Assembly: GCA_021811365.1 (NCBI GenBank)
Contig: JAJZPB010000005.1
Coordinates: 1 to 45,754 of the forward strand
Length of the DNA: 45,754 nucleotides
Reading direction: 5' to 3'
DNA from: a bacterium
GTDB lineage: Bacteria; Patescibacteriota; Minisyncoccia; Phycocordibacterales; Phycocordibacteraceae
Below are positions 18,560 through 30,879 of this stretch, piece after piece (within the stretch, counting starts at the first letter, position 1; each line of letters opens with the position of its first letter). The position numbers were made by a program, and so were the translations under genes. Under the pieces are notes generated by a model. That model saw nothing but the letters and a program-made list of their open reading frames with translations, did no database searches and was not told the DNA's origin.

Positions 18560-20443
18560 CTACTGCACTGCACCGCCTTGGTTTGCCGGCATGCCGTCGT
18601 TCATTGCAGTCGTGGGCGGTTCAGCCGACGCAGAGACCTGTACGCCTGCAAACCGATCGTAGCCAGAGAAAGTTCCGCCTGAGGTGAGCGCCGGAGCTGT
18701 GCCTTTTTGCGTAGTCGAAGGCAAGACGGAAACCTGGAAATACGCCACCGCGGTTGTGCCCTGTGGGATGTCTCCGGCGTCCCACGTAACCGTGCGCGAA
18801 GCGTTGTCGTAACTCAGCGAGCCGGATCCGCTCGTTTTGTTGAGGTACGTCACATATACCGGCAACGAGAGCGTCATCGTACCGCCTGCGATGGGTGCGC
18901 CCGCATCCTGTGCCGAGAGACGGATGGTGTAGGTCGTCGGTTGTCCGACAACCGGAGGCACGGGGCCGGTATTCGCAAATGGACCTGTGGTATAGAGGAC
19001 CGACTGCGCGGACGCGACTGCGGTGGTTACCTTTAGCGTTTCCGCGGCGCTCGCCGTAACCTGTTCGGGCACGTTCGACTGCCCAACGCGCGTACCGGAT
19101 ACCGAAGTAGTAAAGGTAACGACGGGCGAGAGAACGCTCGCACTTGCTGGCACGGTGTTGAAGCTAAACGACCCAACAGCCGTTGCGCCGGGCGCGAGCG
19201 ACCCAAGCGACGGGTCAGTCGCGTTGCTGAAGGTTATCGTATGCGCCGAAGAATCGTAGAAGCCGTTGGTCGTTTGTACGCTGTTGTAATCGACGGCGGT
19301 ACCCGATAGGGCGATTGTCACAACCGGATTGCTTACCGTGGTCGAGAGCGTATTCGTATACGAAACCGTCACGCTCTGGGTGGCGTTTGGCGCAAGTGTG
19401 GCAGATCCCGAGCTGTCGCCATTGACCGCCAGAACCGTACTAATGAACGGTGCGGTAATCGTTACGAGCGCATCTTGCGTCATATAGGGAATAGCGATGG
19501 TCGAATCGCCCGGCGAGCTTGCAGTGCCCACTGTGAAGTGGAACGTGCTCTGTGCTTGGTCTTGTCCGGTCAGCACGCCGGTGAGGGTAATGGTTTTGCT
19601 TGCGCCCGGCGCCATAGTGCCGAGCAGGAAGCTCGTGCCGGTCATCGGCACCGAGGAATTGGTTACCGAGAAGCCGAACGGAAGCGCGCCGGCGAGCACG
19701 ACGTTGTCGAGGGGTACGTTCGCGTTTGCGCGAACGGTCAGCGTAAGCGTAAGCGGTGCGCCCGAGGTTGTCTCAGCGAGCGTGTCGACAGAAACCGAGA
19801 GCGGGGTTGAGGCTACGGAAACGACGTACGACGTTTTCTTAACAAAAGTTGCGCTGGAGCCGGCAATACCGAACGTGATAATGACCGGAATAGTGAGGTT
19901 CTGCCCCACTGAACCAAACAGTACGGCTTTCACGCTTTCCATTGCGGTGCCGCCACTCGCTAAGGTACCGATCTGCTTGACGTAGTTCGTGTAGGGCTGG
20001 CTTACGTCAGACGCACTTCTTGTTCCTGGAGGAAAATCAACCTCCAGCGACACGTTCTGCAGCTCGGCCGGATTGCGGTTGACGATGGCGAGCGAAAGCG
20101 GAAGCGTGTCGCCGCCGGCGATTGTCGTCGGGCCTTGCATTTTAATATCAATGCGATTAATGGATACGGTGTCGCCGCCGAAATAGATGAAGTACCCTGC
20201 CACCGCTGCAGCACCCAAAAAGAAGATAACCGAGACGCTGAGAAAGAGAGTCGCTATGCGCACCTTGCGGCGACCTCGATGGCGCACCATTGGAAGCGGG
20301 TCCTCTTGCCACGCGTGCGGCAACGAACGGTTCCCTGCTGGCGATAGGTCGGCGTGTTCTTCCGGAATGGATGCCGTACGCGCGTAGAGCTTTTGGCGTG
20401 CGCGCTCCAAGAAACTGGTGTCGTCTTCGTTATTCCGCAACAT
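18560..20443 (-). CDS. Membrane-anchored extracellular protein with DUF11-like repeats
   Basis: Basic N-terminus then TM (IATLFLSVSVIFFLGAAAVAGYFIYFG), long Ser/Thr/Ala-rich beta repeats. Confidence 0.65.
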   Translation of the reverse strand: MLRNNEDDTSFLERARQKLYARTASIPEEHADLSPAGNRSLPHAWQEDPLPMVRHRGRRKVRIATLFLSVSVIFFLGAAAVAGYFIYFGGDTVSINRIDIKMQGPTTIAGGDTLPLSLAIVNRNPAELQNVSLEVDFPPGTRSASDVSQPYTNYVKQIGTLASGGTAMESVKAVLFGSVGQNLTIPVIITFGIAGSSATFVKKTSYVVSVASTPLSVSVDTLAETTSGAPLTLTLTVRANANVPLDNVVLAGALPFGFSVTNSSVPMTGTSFLLGTMAPGASKTITLTGVLTGQDQAQSTFHFTVGTASSPGDSTIAIPYMTQDALVTITAPFISTVLAVNGDSSGSATLAPNATQSVTVSYTNTLSTTVSNPVVTIALSGTAVDYNSVQTTNGFYDSSAHTITFSNATDPSLGSLAPGATAVGSFSFNTVPASASVLSPVVTFTTSVSGTRVGQSNVPEQVTASAAETLKVTTAVASAQSVLYTTGPFANTGPVPPVVGQPTTYTIRLSAQDAGAPIAGGTMTLSLPVYVTYLNKTSGSGSLSYDNASRTVTWDAGDIPQGTTAVAYFQVSVLPSTTQKGTAPALTSGGTFSGYDRFAGVQVSASAEPPTTAMNDGMPANQGGAVQ

Positions 20444-20456
20444 GAGATCTCTAGTA

Positions 20457-20493
20457 TACCAAGTGCAGCCGCCTCTGGCGGCTGCACTTGGTA
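20457..20493. terminator. 17-3-17 hairpin TACCAAGTGCAGCCGCC-TCT-GGCGGCTGCACTTGGTA
   Basis: Perfect inverted repeat between recO and the next gene. Confidence 0.7.
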
Positions 20494-20506
20494 TCTTCCC
20501 TTCCTT

Positions 20507-21076
20507 TTACAGCCCCGAGGCCGCGATGCCGCGATTCACGCGCGCCACATAAGCGGCGCGGCTCTGTGCAACCTGCGCAAGTTTCTCCGACGCGAAAAGC
20601 TCGGTAGCCGACTCCGGTTCTCCTCTGTCAAGCCCGAGCACAGAAAGCACCATAAGCGCTGCCAGGATTTCCGCTGCGTCTCGGTTCTCGGGCGCTCCCT
20701 CGGCGAGCTCGTCGAAATACGCGAGTATAATCGGCAGAAGCGCGCGGTCGGGCGCTTCGCCCGGTACCAGACGAAGCGCAAGCGCAGCGACGCGCGCGGC
20801 TCTGCCGCGCGCGTCGCTGCTACCAAATCGGCTAAACCAGCTCTCACTAAGCACTGCTCCGGCGACGCGCCAGCCGTCTTTCCCGCGCACAAGGACCATG
20901 GAACTCTCCGCGAAGGTCACGAGTGCCGGTGCAAGCTTTGCACCGCGGCTGCGCGTACCCTGTGCGCGCGCACGAACCAAGCCGACTTCGTCGGTTAACA
21001 GTGCAAGCAGCTCGCTCGCCTCGCCCACAGGAGTGCGGGAAAGCACGAGCGCCTGAACCGCATACTTATGTCTCAT
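20507..21076 (-). CDS. recO: DNA repair protein RecO
   Basis: YAVQALVLSRTPVGEASELLALLTDEVGLVRARAQGTRSRGAKLAPALVTFAESSMVLVRGKDGWRVAGA. Confidence 0.9.
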   Translation of the reverse strand: MRHKYAVQALVLSRTPVGEASELLALLTDEVGLVRARAQGTRSRGAKLAPALVTFAESSMVLVRGKDGWRVAGAVLSESWFSRFGSSDARGRAARVAALALRLVPGEAPDRALLPIILAYFDELAEGAPENRDAAEILAALMVLSVLGLDRGEPESATELFASEKLAQVAQSRAAYVARVNRGIAASGL

Positions 21077-21081
21077 CCTGC

Positions 21082-24495
<3,414 letters not shown>

Positions 24496-24579
24496 ATCGC
24501 TTTATCCTAGAGCCTGCGTAGGAAATGTACAAGAAATGCGGCCATGGGCCGCATTTGGTATCTCAAGAAAAAGAACGCT

Positions 24580-24609
24580 TCTCCGGCGCGCGTGGACTGC
24601 GCGCCGGAG
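24580..24609. terminator. Hairpin CTCCGGCGCGC.../...GCGCGCCGGAG
   Basis: Inverted repeat downstream of the 24618 ORF. Confidence 0.6.
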
Positions 24610-24617
24610 AATGTCTA

Positions 24618-24974
24618 TCATTTGCCCCGCAGGGCACCAACCACGGCGGTCGGCCGATGATGATAGTAGACCGGACCAGTTGACGGGGTGGGCGTTCCGA
24701 GCGAGCGTGGCCGGCGGCGTGCATCTGGAGAGGCTTCGAGATAGTCGCGGACCCATTTGGGAATTTCGCCCGTCTCGTCGTAGTGATCCAGAGCCTCGCC
24801 CACTGGCAGCGACTGATAGCTGCCGTCATGCGTCCATTTCCACGCTTCACCGAACACCGTGCGGACACGCATCCCGCTTTTCTTGCGTTCTCTGTCAACG
24901 AGATCGCCCGCACGGACGTGAATGAACTTTCTTGCGGTCAAAGATCGTACCCCCTTCTCGTTCCCGCCCTTCAT
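24618..24974 (-). CDS. Hypothetical protein
   Basis: MKGGNEKGVRSLTARKFIHVRAGDLVDRERKKSGMRVRTVFGEAWKWTHDGSYQSLPVGEALDHYDETGEIPKWVRDYLEA...; followed by terminator. Confidence 0.5.
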   Translation of the reverse strand: MKGGNEKGVRSLTARKFIHVRAGDLVDRERKKSGMRVRTVFGEAWKWTHDGSYQSLPVGEALDHYDETGEIPKWVRDYLEASPDARRRPRSLGTPTPSTGPVYYHHRPTAVVGALRGK

Positions 24975-25038
24975 TGAGACGGTACCTAGGAAGCTAAACC
25001 ACTTATGGGCATTGTCAAATGCCGTTCGTGCAAAAGCG

Positions 25039-25065
25039 ATACCGGCCGCTCGTTCGCGGCCGGTA
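25039..25065. terminator. Hairpin ATACCGGCCGC-N5-GCGGCCGGTAT
   Basis: Perfect stem between small genes. Confidence 0.65.
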
Positions 25066-25076
25066 TTCAAGTCCGC

Positions 25077-25400
25077 TCACGGGGAGTGAGCCCATCGGCT
25101 TCTCTGCCGGCCCGCAGCCCGTCCCGCACGCTCACGTCTCCAGATATCAAGTAGTTCTTGCACGTAATTCGGAATGGACCGTGACCTAGGGTCTGGGTTT
25201 GTTATCGATTCAAGATACTGGCCAAGGTCTTGTTTTTGTTCGGCCTCGTCTTTGCCTGACCGCTGCGCAGCTTTGCGAAAAATTGCCTTTGCGCCGCGGC
25301 CGCTGAATCGCGTTTCCTTCTGGATTGCATCAAGCGGCTCCCGATCGCCAAAAACCGGTTCTCGCCCTCCCCTTTGCCTCGTCGAACACCTTTTGGACAT
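25077..25400 (-). CDS. Hypothetical small basic protein
   Basis: Good Shine-Dalgarno (GAAAGGAGGCTGAC-ATG); own terminator downstream. Confidence 0.55.
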   Translation of the reverse strand: MSKRCSTRQRGGREPVFGDREPLDAIQKETRFSGRGAKAIFRKAAQRSGKDEAEQKQDLGQYLESITNPDPRSRSIPNYVQELLDIWRRERAGRAAGRQRSRWAHSP

Positions 25401-25472
25401 GTCAGCCTCCTTTCCTCAGTGCAAATGTTCTACGCCCCCTCGACGCTACCGCTCCCGGCGCGTATACGCAAG

Positions 25473-27116
25473 CTACATTTTTTCCGGCGCTGGAATACCG
25501 AGTAACCCAAGCCCGTTCGCCATCGTGTTCGCAAACGCTCGTGTAACACGCATTTTATACGCCTCTTCTTTTGAACCGAGCACCTGCTCGCTCGCGTAAA
25601 ACGCATTCCATGTGGCAGCGAGCTCCGTGAGATATGTGGTGAGGAGGTTGGGCGCCAGCTCGCGCGCTGCGCGCGCTGCCACTTCAGGATAGTGGATGAT
25701 ACGCCGTTCGATTGCGTACGGCTCATCTGGCTCCTCAGCACCACCAGCATCTTCCGACGAATAGGTAAGAATTTTTGCTGCGCGCACGAGCGCGTACTGG
25801 AGGTATGGACCCGAATCGCCCTGAAGCGAAAGCGACTTCTCCGGATCAAAAATAATGTCTTGCCCCGGCGATTGGCGCAGGATCATGAACTTAATCGCAC
25901 CGACGGCTACCTGTTCGGCAATGAGGGGGTCGTCGTTTTTTTCGTTTGCCTTTTCAATAACGGAACGCAAAAATTCTTCGGCGGTAATGATGCTCCCTTC
26001 GCGCGATGACATTTTGCCAGAGGAAAGGCGCAAAAACCCGGTCCCGACCTGGTTGGTTTTTGCGGCAATAGCAGGCGCAAGCTCCGCAAGCGCCGCAAAA
26101 ACCGTCTTAAATCGGCCGTTTTGCTCGTTCCCGGTGATAATAATCACCTCGTCGCTCGGCCAGCGCTCCTCGCGCAAAAAAGCGAGACCGATATCTTTCG
26201 CTTCGTAGGTTGGCGTGCTGTGCGAAGTAATGAAGACCATCGTGTGTACACCTTTCGCTTCTCCGTCGTAAATGATGGCGCCATCACTCTCTTTAAAGAC
26301 ACCCCGGGCAAGCCCATCGCGCACCAGGCGCATCCCACTCTCAACCGTGTCACTATCAAAAAATTCAAAGTCGAAATGCGTACCGAGCCTCTTCCAAAGT
26401 TCGCGGAAAGCCGCCATGGAAATCTCGCGTCCCTTCTCCCAAAGCGATGCGAGGGCGGGATCGCGCGCATAGATAGCCTGGTTTATGACGTCGATCTCCT
26501 TTTTAGCAGCCTCGTCTTCTTCGTAGGCGCGCGCTCCCTGCGCGTACGCAAAGCCTATGTCGCTTGCCGAGACCGGGTCAACGCCACTCTTCTTGAGTGC
26601 CCAAAGCGCTTTTGCTACGTTCGGTCCCACATCGCCGCCAAAGGTGTCTCGCGCCAGCGACGCATTCTGGTTTTCGATGAGTCGCGAGACAGATTCGCCC
26701 ACCACCGTACCAATGAGGTGCCCTAGATGCATTTCCTTAAACGCGTTCGGGTTGCTGTACTCGATCATGACGCGCTTGCCCTTTTGTGCGTTACCTTTAC
26801 CCCAGTCTTCGCCCTGCGCATCGGCCTCGGCAATGAGAAGTGTGAGCGCGTCACGCGAGAGCGTGAGGTTTATGAAGCCGGGACCAGCCACTTCGACACA
26901 CTCTACCTTCCCGCCGAGCGCTTCTTTGATTTTTGGCGCGAGCTCGTCTGCGAGCTCGCGCGGATTCTTCCCAAGCATTTTTGCTGCCACGAGCGCGACG
27001 TTGGTGGCGTAGTCGCCATGCGTGAGATCAGATGGGCGCTCAACCGAAGGTGTTACCCCCGGTGCGCCGACCTCCTCAAGCACGCGCTCAATCGCTCTGC
27101 GGATCTTCTCTTCCAT
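25473..27116 (-). CDS. argS: Arginine--tRNA ligase
   Basis: MIEYSNPNAFKEMHLGHLIGTVVGES, FVFITSHSTPTYEAKDIGLA-like, LSSGKMSSREGSIITAEEFL; start set at MEEKIRRAIERVLEEVG because the longer ORF reads through a REP palindrome. Confidence 0.95.
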   Translation of the reverse strand: MEEKIRRAIERVLEEVGAPGVTPSVERPSDLTHGDYATNVALVAAKMLGKNPRELADELAPKIKEALGGKVECVEVAGPGFINLTLSRDALTLLIAEADAQGEDWGKGNAQKGKRVMIEYSNPNAFKEMHLGHLIGTVVGESVSRLIENQNASLARDTFGGDVGPNVAKALWALKKSGVDPVSASDIGFAYAQGARAYEEDEAAKKEIDVINQAIYARDPALASLWEKGREISMAAFRELWKRLGTHFDFEFFDSDTVESGMRLVRDGLARGVFKESDGAIIYDGEAKGVHTMVFITSHSTPTYEAKDIGLAFLREERWPSDEVIIITGNEQNGRFKTVFAALAELAPAIAAKTNQVGTGFLRLSSGKMSSREGSIITAEEFLRSVIEKANEKNDDPLIAEQVAVGAIKFMILRQSPGQDIIFDPEKSLSLQGDSGPYLQYALVRAAKILTYSSEDAGGAEEPDEPYAIERRIIHYPEVAARAARELAPNLLTTYLTELAATWNAFYASEQVLGSKEEAYKMRVTRAFANTMANGLGLLGIPAPEKM

Positions 27117-27179
27117 GTGCCGCATGGTAGCAGAAAAGCCGCACTTCTGCGGCGTAAACGAATTCGCTGCGGTAGCACG

Positions 27180-27216
27180 GAAGAACTCTGGAAGGTCAGA
27201 CCTTCCAGAGTTCTTC
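27180..27216. repeat. Extended REP-like hairpin GAAGAACTCTGGAAGGT-CAG-ACCTTCCAGAGTTCTTC with a duplicated right arm (27216-27235)
   Basis: Perfect 17-3-17 inverted repeat with the same core; right arm repeated with one mismatch. Confidence 0.85.
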
Positions 27217-27324
27217 AGACCTTCCACAGTTCTTCCCGCAACGCATCCTGCGCAAGTGCCCACAAACGGTTATACCAAATTATGGGGACAGTCCGGGAAT
27301 CGAGTGTGCGGACTCTGGGGGTCA

Positions 27325-27351
27325 TCTCTGGAAGGTCAGACCTTCCAGAGA
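27325..27351. repeat. REP-like palindrome TCTCTGGAAGGT-CAG-ACCTTCCAGAGA
   Basis: Perfect palindrome between glyA and argS. Confidence 0.85.
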
Positions 27352-27360
27352 CAAGTGCTG

Positions 27361-28620
27361 CTATTGATAGGAATCGGGAATCGGGTGCGCGAGCGCGAGC
27401 GTGCGAATGGCACCGTGCGCTTCAGCAACGGCTGCGGGCGTTTTGAGCACCTGGAGCATAAGCGCGGCGACCTGTGCGCAGTCTTGCGCTGAAAATCCGC
27501 GCGACGTGAGCGCCGGTGTGCCGAAACGAATGCCCGATGGGTCAAGCGGTTTACGCGTGTCGTCGGCAATCACATTCTTATTGAGCGTGATGCCGGCTTC
27601 GTCGAGGCGCGTCTCTGCCTCAGCGCCCGTGACACCAAGCGATCCGAACACGTCCGCCAAAATCAAATGGTTCTCGGTACCGCCCGCAATGAGCCGCACG
27701 CCGCCTTCTGTAAAGACATCGGCCATCCTGCGGGCGTTATCCACCACGTTCTGCGCATAGATCTTGAAGCTCGGCCGAAGCGCCTCGCCAAAAGCGACTG
27801 CCTTGGCTGCTATCTGGTGCATGTGCGGGCCGCCCTGGAACCCGGGAAATACCGCTTTATCAATTTTTTTTGCGAGCGCTTCGTCACTACGCACCAGAAT
27901 GAGCCCGCCACGCGGACCACGCAGCGTCTTGTGCGTCGTGGTCGTCATAAGGTCGAAACCGTAGTCGAAGGGATTTTTTTGTGCGCCACCCGCGATAAGT
28001 CCGGCAATGTGTGCGACGTCGGCCATGGCGACCGCGCCGACTTCGTGTGCAATGTCTGCAATCTTCTGCCAGTCGAGCTGCCGCGGATACGCAGAAAACC
28101 CCGCAAGCACGACTTTTGGCTTCTCCTTGCGCGCAGTCTCGGCGAGCGCGTTGTAGTCAATTTCGCCGGTTTCAACGTCTTTCATACCATAGCGCACGAA
28201 GCGGAAGAGCTTCGCAAGGTACGTCACCGGGTGCCCGTGTGTGAGGTGTCCACCGTGCGACAGGTCCATGCCAAGCACCGTATCGCCGGGCTCAAGAAGC
28301 GCGAAGTACGCGGCAATGTTCGCATTAGCACCGCCCAGCGGCTGCACGTTAGCAAAGCCAGCGCCGAACAGGCTCTTGGCGCGTTCGATCGCGATGCGTT
28401 CGACCTGATCGGTGAACTCCTGGCCGCCGTAGTAGCGCTTGCCCGGATATCCTTCCGAGTATTTATTCGTGAGCGACGATGCCATCGCCTCCTTCACGGC
28501 ACGGCTGACGTAATTTTCGCTCGGGATGAGTTCGAGTCCTTCGGCTTGCCGCTTTTCTTCCCCCTCAATCGCAGCAAATACTTCACGGTCTTCTTGTTCA
28601 ATGTGTTTGTAGTAGCTCAT
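27361..28620 (-). CDS. glyA: Serine hydroxymethyltransferase
   Basis: LELIPSENYVSRAVKEAMASSLTNKYSEGYPGKRYYGGQEFTDQVE, TTTTHKTLRGPRGGLIL, GTENHLILADV. Start at MSYYKHIEQED. Confidence 0.97.
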   Translation of the reverse strand: MSYYKHIEQEDREVFAAIEGEEKRQAEGLELIPSENYVSRAVKEAMASSLTNKYSEGYPGKRYYGGQEFTDQVERIAIERAKSLFGAGFANVQPLGGANANIAAYFALLEPGDTVLGMDLSHGGHLTHGHPVTYLAKLFRFVRYGMKDVETGEIDYNALAETARKEKPKVVLAGFSAYPRQLDWQKIADIAHEVGAVAMADVAHIAGLIAGGAQKNPFDYGFDLMTTTTHKTLRGPRGGLILVRSDEALAKKIDKAVFPGFQGGPHMHQIAAKAVAFGEALRPSFKIYAQNVVDNARRMADVFTEGGVRLIAGGTENHLILADVFGSLGVTGAEAETRLDEAGITLNKNVIADDTRKPLDPSGIRFGTPALTSRGFSAQDCAQVAALMLQVLKTPAAVAEAHGAIRTLALAHPIPDSYQ

Positions 28621-28624
28621 GACT

Positions 28625-29053
28625 TCAGTTTTTACCTGAGCTGCCGAAGCCGCGTTCCCCGCGCTCTGAATCTGATAACTCGTCGACCTCAACAATAGCG
28701 GGTAGCGCGATTTTCTGCACGAGCAACTGTGCGACTTTGTCCCCGACAGCAAACGCGTGCGGCTCGCTGCCTGTATTCACCAGGCACACGAGCACCTCTC
28801 CGCGGTACCCTGCATCAATCACGCCGCCGAGCACCGTAAGCCCATGCCTAGCGGCGAGTCCGCTCTTGTCCCAAATGAGTCCGACGTGTCCCTCCGGGAG
28901 CTCAAACGCAAGCCCGGTCGGTATTTCTCTGCGCTCCTGTGGCGGTAGTTCAACCGCTTCCGCGGCGTATAGGTCGTACCCCGCATCACGCGCATATGGC
29001 TGACTCGGTAGCTTCGCTCCAGAACGCATCCTTTTGACCCTGAGCTCCTCCAT
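28625..29053 (-). CDS. dut: dUTP diphosphatase
   Basis: AGYDLYAAEAVELPP, DKSGLAARHGLTVLGGVIDAGYRGEVLVCLVN, GDKVAQLLVQKI, ERGERGFGSSGKN. Confidence 0.95.
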   Translation of the reverse strand: MEELRVKRMRSGAKLPSQPYARDAGYDLYAAEAVELPPQERREIPTGLAFELPEGHVGLIWDKSGLAARHGLTVLGGVIDAGYRGEVLVCLVNTGSEPHAFAVGDKVAQLLVQKIALPAIVEVDELSDSERGERGFGSSGKN

Positions 29054-29082
29054 TACCGCATCTTCGCATAAAAATGAAATCC

Positions 29083-29109
29083 CCGCGATGGCGCTCTGCG
29101 CCATCGCGG
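29083..29109. terminator. Hairpin CCGCGATGGCGC-TCT-GCGCCATCGCGG
   Basis: Perfect 12-bp stem between tmk and dut. Confidence 0.55.
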
Positions 29110-29115
29110 TTGCCT

Positions 29116-29742
29116 CTATCGGCCATTTTTCCAGTCACGTATAGTGGCGAGCGCCTCTCGAAAAACGCTTTCTTCCGTCGTGCTCGCATCTATCTTATGT
29201 CCGTACCCGCTGTCTGTATAGTGGGCCAAGTAGCCGGCCCGGACCCGCTCGTGAAAGGCACGCTTCTCTGCATCGAAACGCGTCACGCCGTCATTACGCT
29301 GTGCCACTCTCTTACTGCCGAGAGCGGGAGAGATATCCAACAGTATGTAGTGCGGGCAAATCTCCCCCACTGCCCGCTTCGACAATACTTGCAGGAAGTC
29401 TAATAGTTCCGGTTGCTTCCTCCCATAAATCTGGTACGCCGTGGTCGAAAGCTCGAAACGATTTGAAATCACTGTCATGCCTCTGGCGAGCGCAGGTCGA
29501 ATAACCATTCGCATAAGCGCAATGCGTGCGGCCACAAATATGAGGAGCTCTTCTTCAGCCCCCATATCAGTATCGGGCGCTAGCAAAACGGCGCGCAACT
29601 TTTCTCCTATCGGAGTGCCGCCGGGCTCCCGAGTGAACACAGTTTCACTTGGATCGAGAACGTTCTTCAAGCGAGCGACAAGCGTGTCCTTGCCTGAACC
29701 TTCACCGCCCTCAATAGCTACAAGCAGACCTTCCGCGGACAA
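29116..29742 (-). CDS. tmk: Thymidylate kinase
   Basis: [21 protein letters not shown]-loop, [33 protein letters not shown]. Confidence 0.93.
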   Translation of the reverse strand: MSAEGLLVAIEGGEGSGKDTLVARLKNVLDPSETVFTREPGGTPIGEKLRAVLLAPDTDMGAEEELLIFVAARIALMRMVIRPALARGMTVISNRFELSTTAYQIYGRKQPELLDFLQVLSKRAVGEICPHYILLDISPALGSKRVAQRNDGVTRFDAEKRAFHERVRAGYLAHYTDSGYGHKIDASTTEESVFREALATIRDWKNGR

Positions 29743-29885
29743 GACGACCTCCTTTGGTTCAACTCCAACACAAACCTACTAGACCTGCGCGGAAATGTAC
29801 ACGTGCCGAAGGGATAATTGCCTCCTCGGCTACTCTCGTGTACCGTGCCAGCGGAGAAGCTATCGGCTCCAGAACCCCTGGACAA

Positions 29886-30836
29886 ATGGAGAGTCCTTTG
29901 GCCCTCACTACAGAACAGCAAAACGAAGTCGAAGCAGCAAGAAACTCACACAACGAAACGCGACGGCCGACGGTCTCTGCGCTCGAAGAAATCATGCACG
30001 CAGTGCACCCCGTCCTCGACCATGGCTTTATTCGGGTGGTCGACTACATGGGTGACGACTGCGCCATCGTGCAGGCAGCCCGCGTATCCTACGGCCGCGG
30101 CACGCGGCGTACATCGGAAGACGCGGGCTTACTACGCTACCTCATGCGGAACCGCCACTCGACGCCGTTCGAAATGTGTGAGATCAAGTACCACGTGAAG
30201 CTGCCGATCTTCGTCGCCCGGCAATGGATCCGGCACCGCACGGCAAACGTCAACGAATACTCTGCGCGGTACTCAATCCTCGACCGTGAGTTCCACATCC
30301 CGCGCCGAGAGCATCTTGCGGCGCAGTCGACCACGAACCGCCAAGGGCGCGGCGCAGTGCTCGAAGGCAGTGAGGCGGCACAGGTGCTTCAACTCCTCAC
30401 CACAGACGCGGAACGCAACTACGATCACTACCTAGAGATGCTAAATGAGCACCCGGATGGGTCACCAATTGACCCGGACCGGCAGGGCCTCGCACGCGAG
30501 CTTGCGCGCATGAACCTGACACTCAATACCTTCACGCAGTGGTACTGGAAGATCGACCTTCACAACCTGTTCCACTTTCTGTCACTGCGCGCCGACCCTC
30601 ATGCACAGTACGAGATACGGGTCTACGCCGACACCATGCTCGCTATCGTTCGCCAGTGGGTGCCGCTTGCCTGCGCCGCGTTCGAGGAATACCGCCTGAA
30701 CGCAGCCACGTTTTCGGCGACCATGCTCGGCGTGCTGCGTCGCATGCTTGCGGGCGAAGTGGTCACGCAAGAAACGAGTGGCCTGAATAAACGGGAGTGG
30801 AATGAGTTCCAATCCACCCTCAAGGCGCCGACCTGA
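29886..30836 (+). CDS. thyX: Flavin-dependent thymidylate synthase
   Basis: ThyX motif [71 protein letters not shown]. Confidence 0.96.
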   Translation: MESPLALTTEQQNEVEAARNSHNETRRPTVSALEEIMHAVHPVLDHGFIRVVDYMGDDCAIVQAARVSYGRGTRRTSEDAGLLRYLMRNRHSTPFEMCEIKYHVKLPIFVARQWIRHRTANVNEYSARYSILDREFHIPRREHLAAQSTTNRQGRGAVLEGSEAAQVLQLLTTDAERNYDHYLEMLNEHPDGSPIDPDRQGLARELARMNLTLNTFTQWYWKIDLHNLFHFLSLRADPHAQYEIRVYADTMLAIVRQWVPLACAAFEEYRLNAATFSATMLGVLRRMLAGEVVTQETSGLNKREWNEFQSTLKAPT

Positions 30837-30845
30837 AACAAGTAC

Positions 30846-30872
30846 CCCCCTCCAGCCGCGGCTGGAGGGGGT
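30846..30872. terminator. Bidirectional terminator CCCCCTCCAGCCGCGGCTGGAGGGGG
   Basis: Strong palindrome between convergent thyX and dcd. Confidence 0.75.
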
Positions 30873-30879
30873 TCGTTTG

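Noticed and set aside
27117-27263. N-terminal extension of the argS ORF (MGTCAGCVAGRTVEGLKNSGRSDLPEFF...)
   Set aside because: It translates REP palindromes and intergenic DNA; the start at 27116 or 27125 fits ArgRS N-termini.
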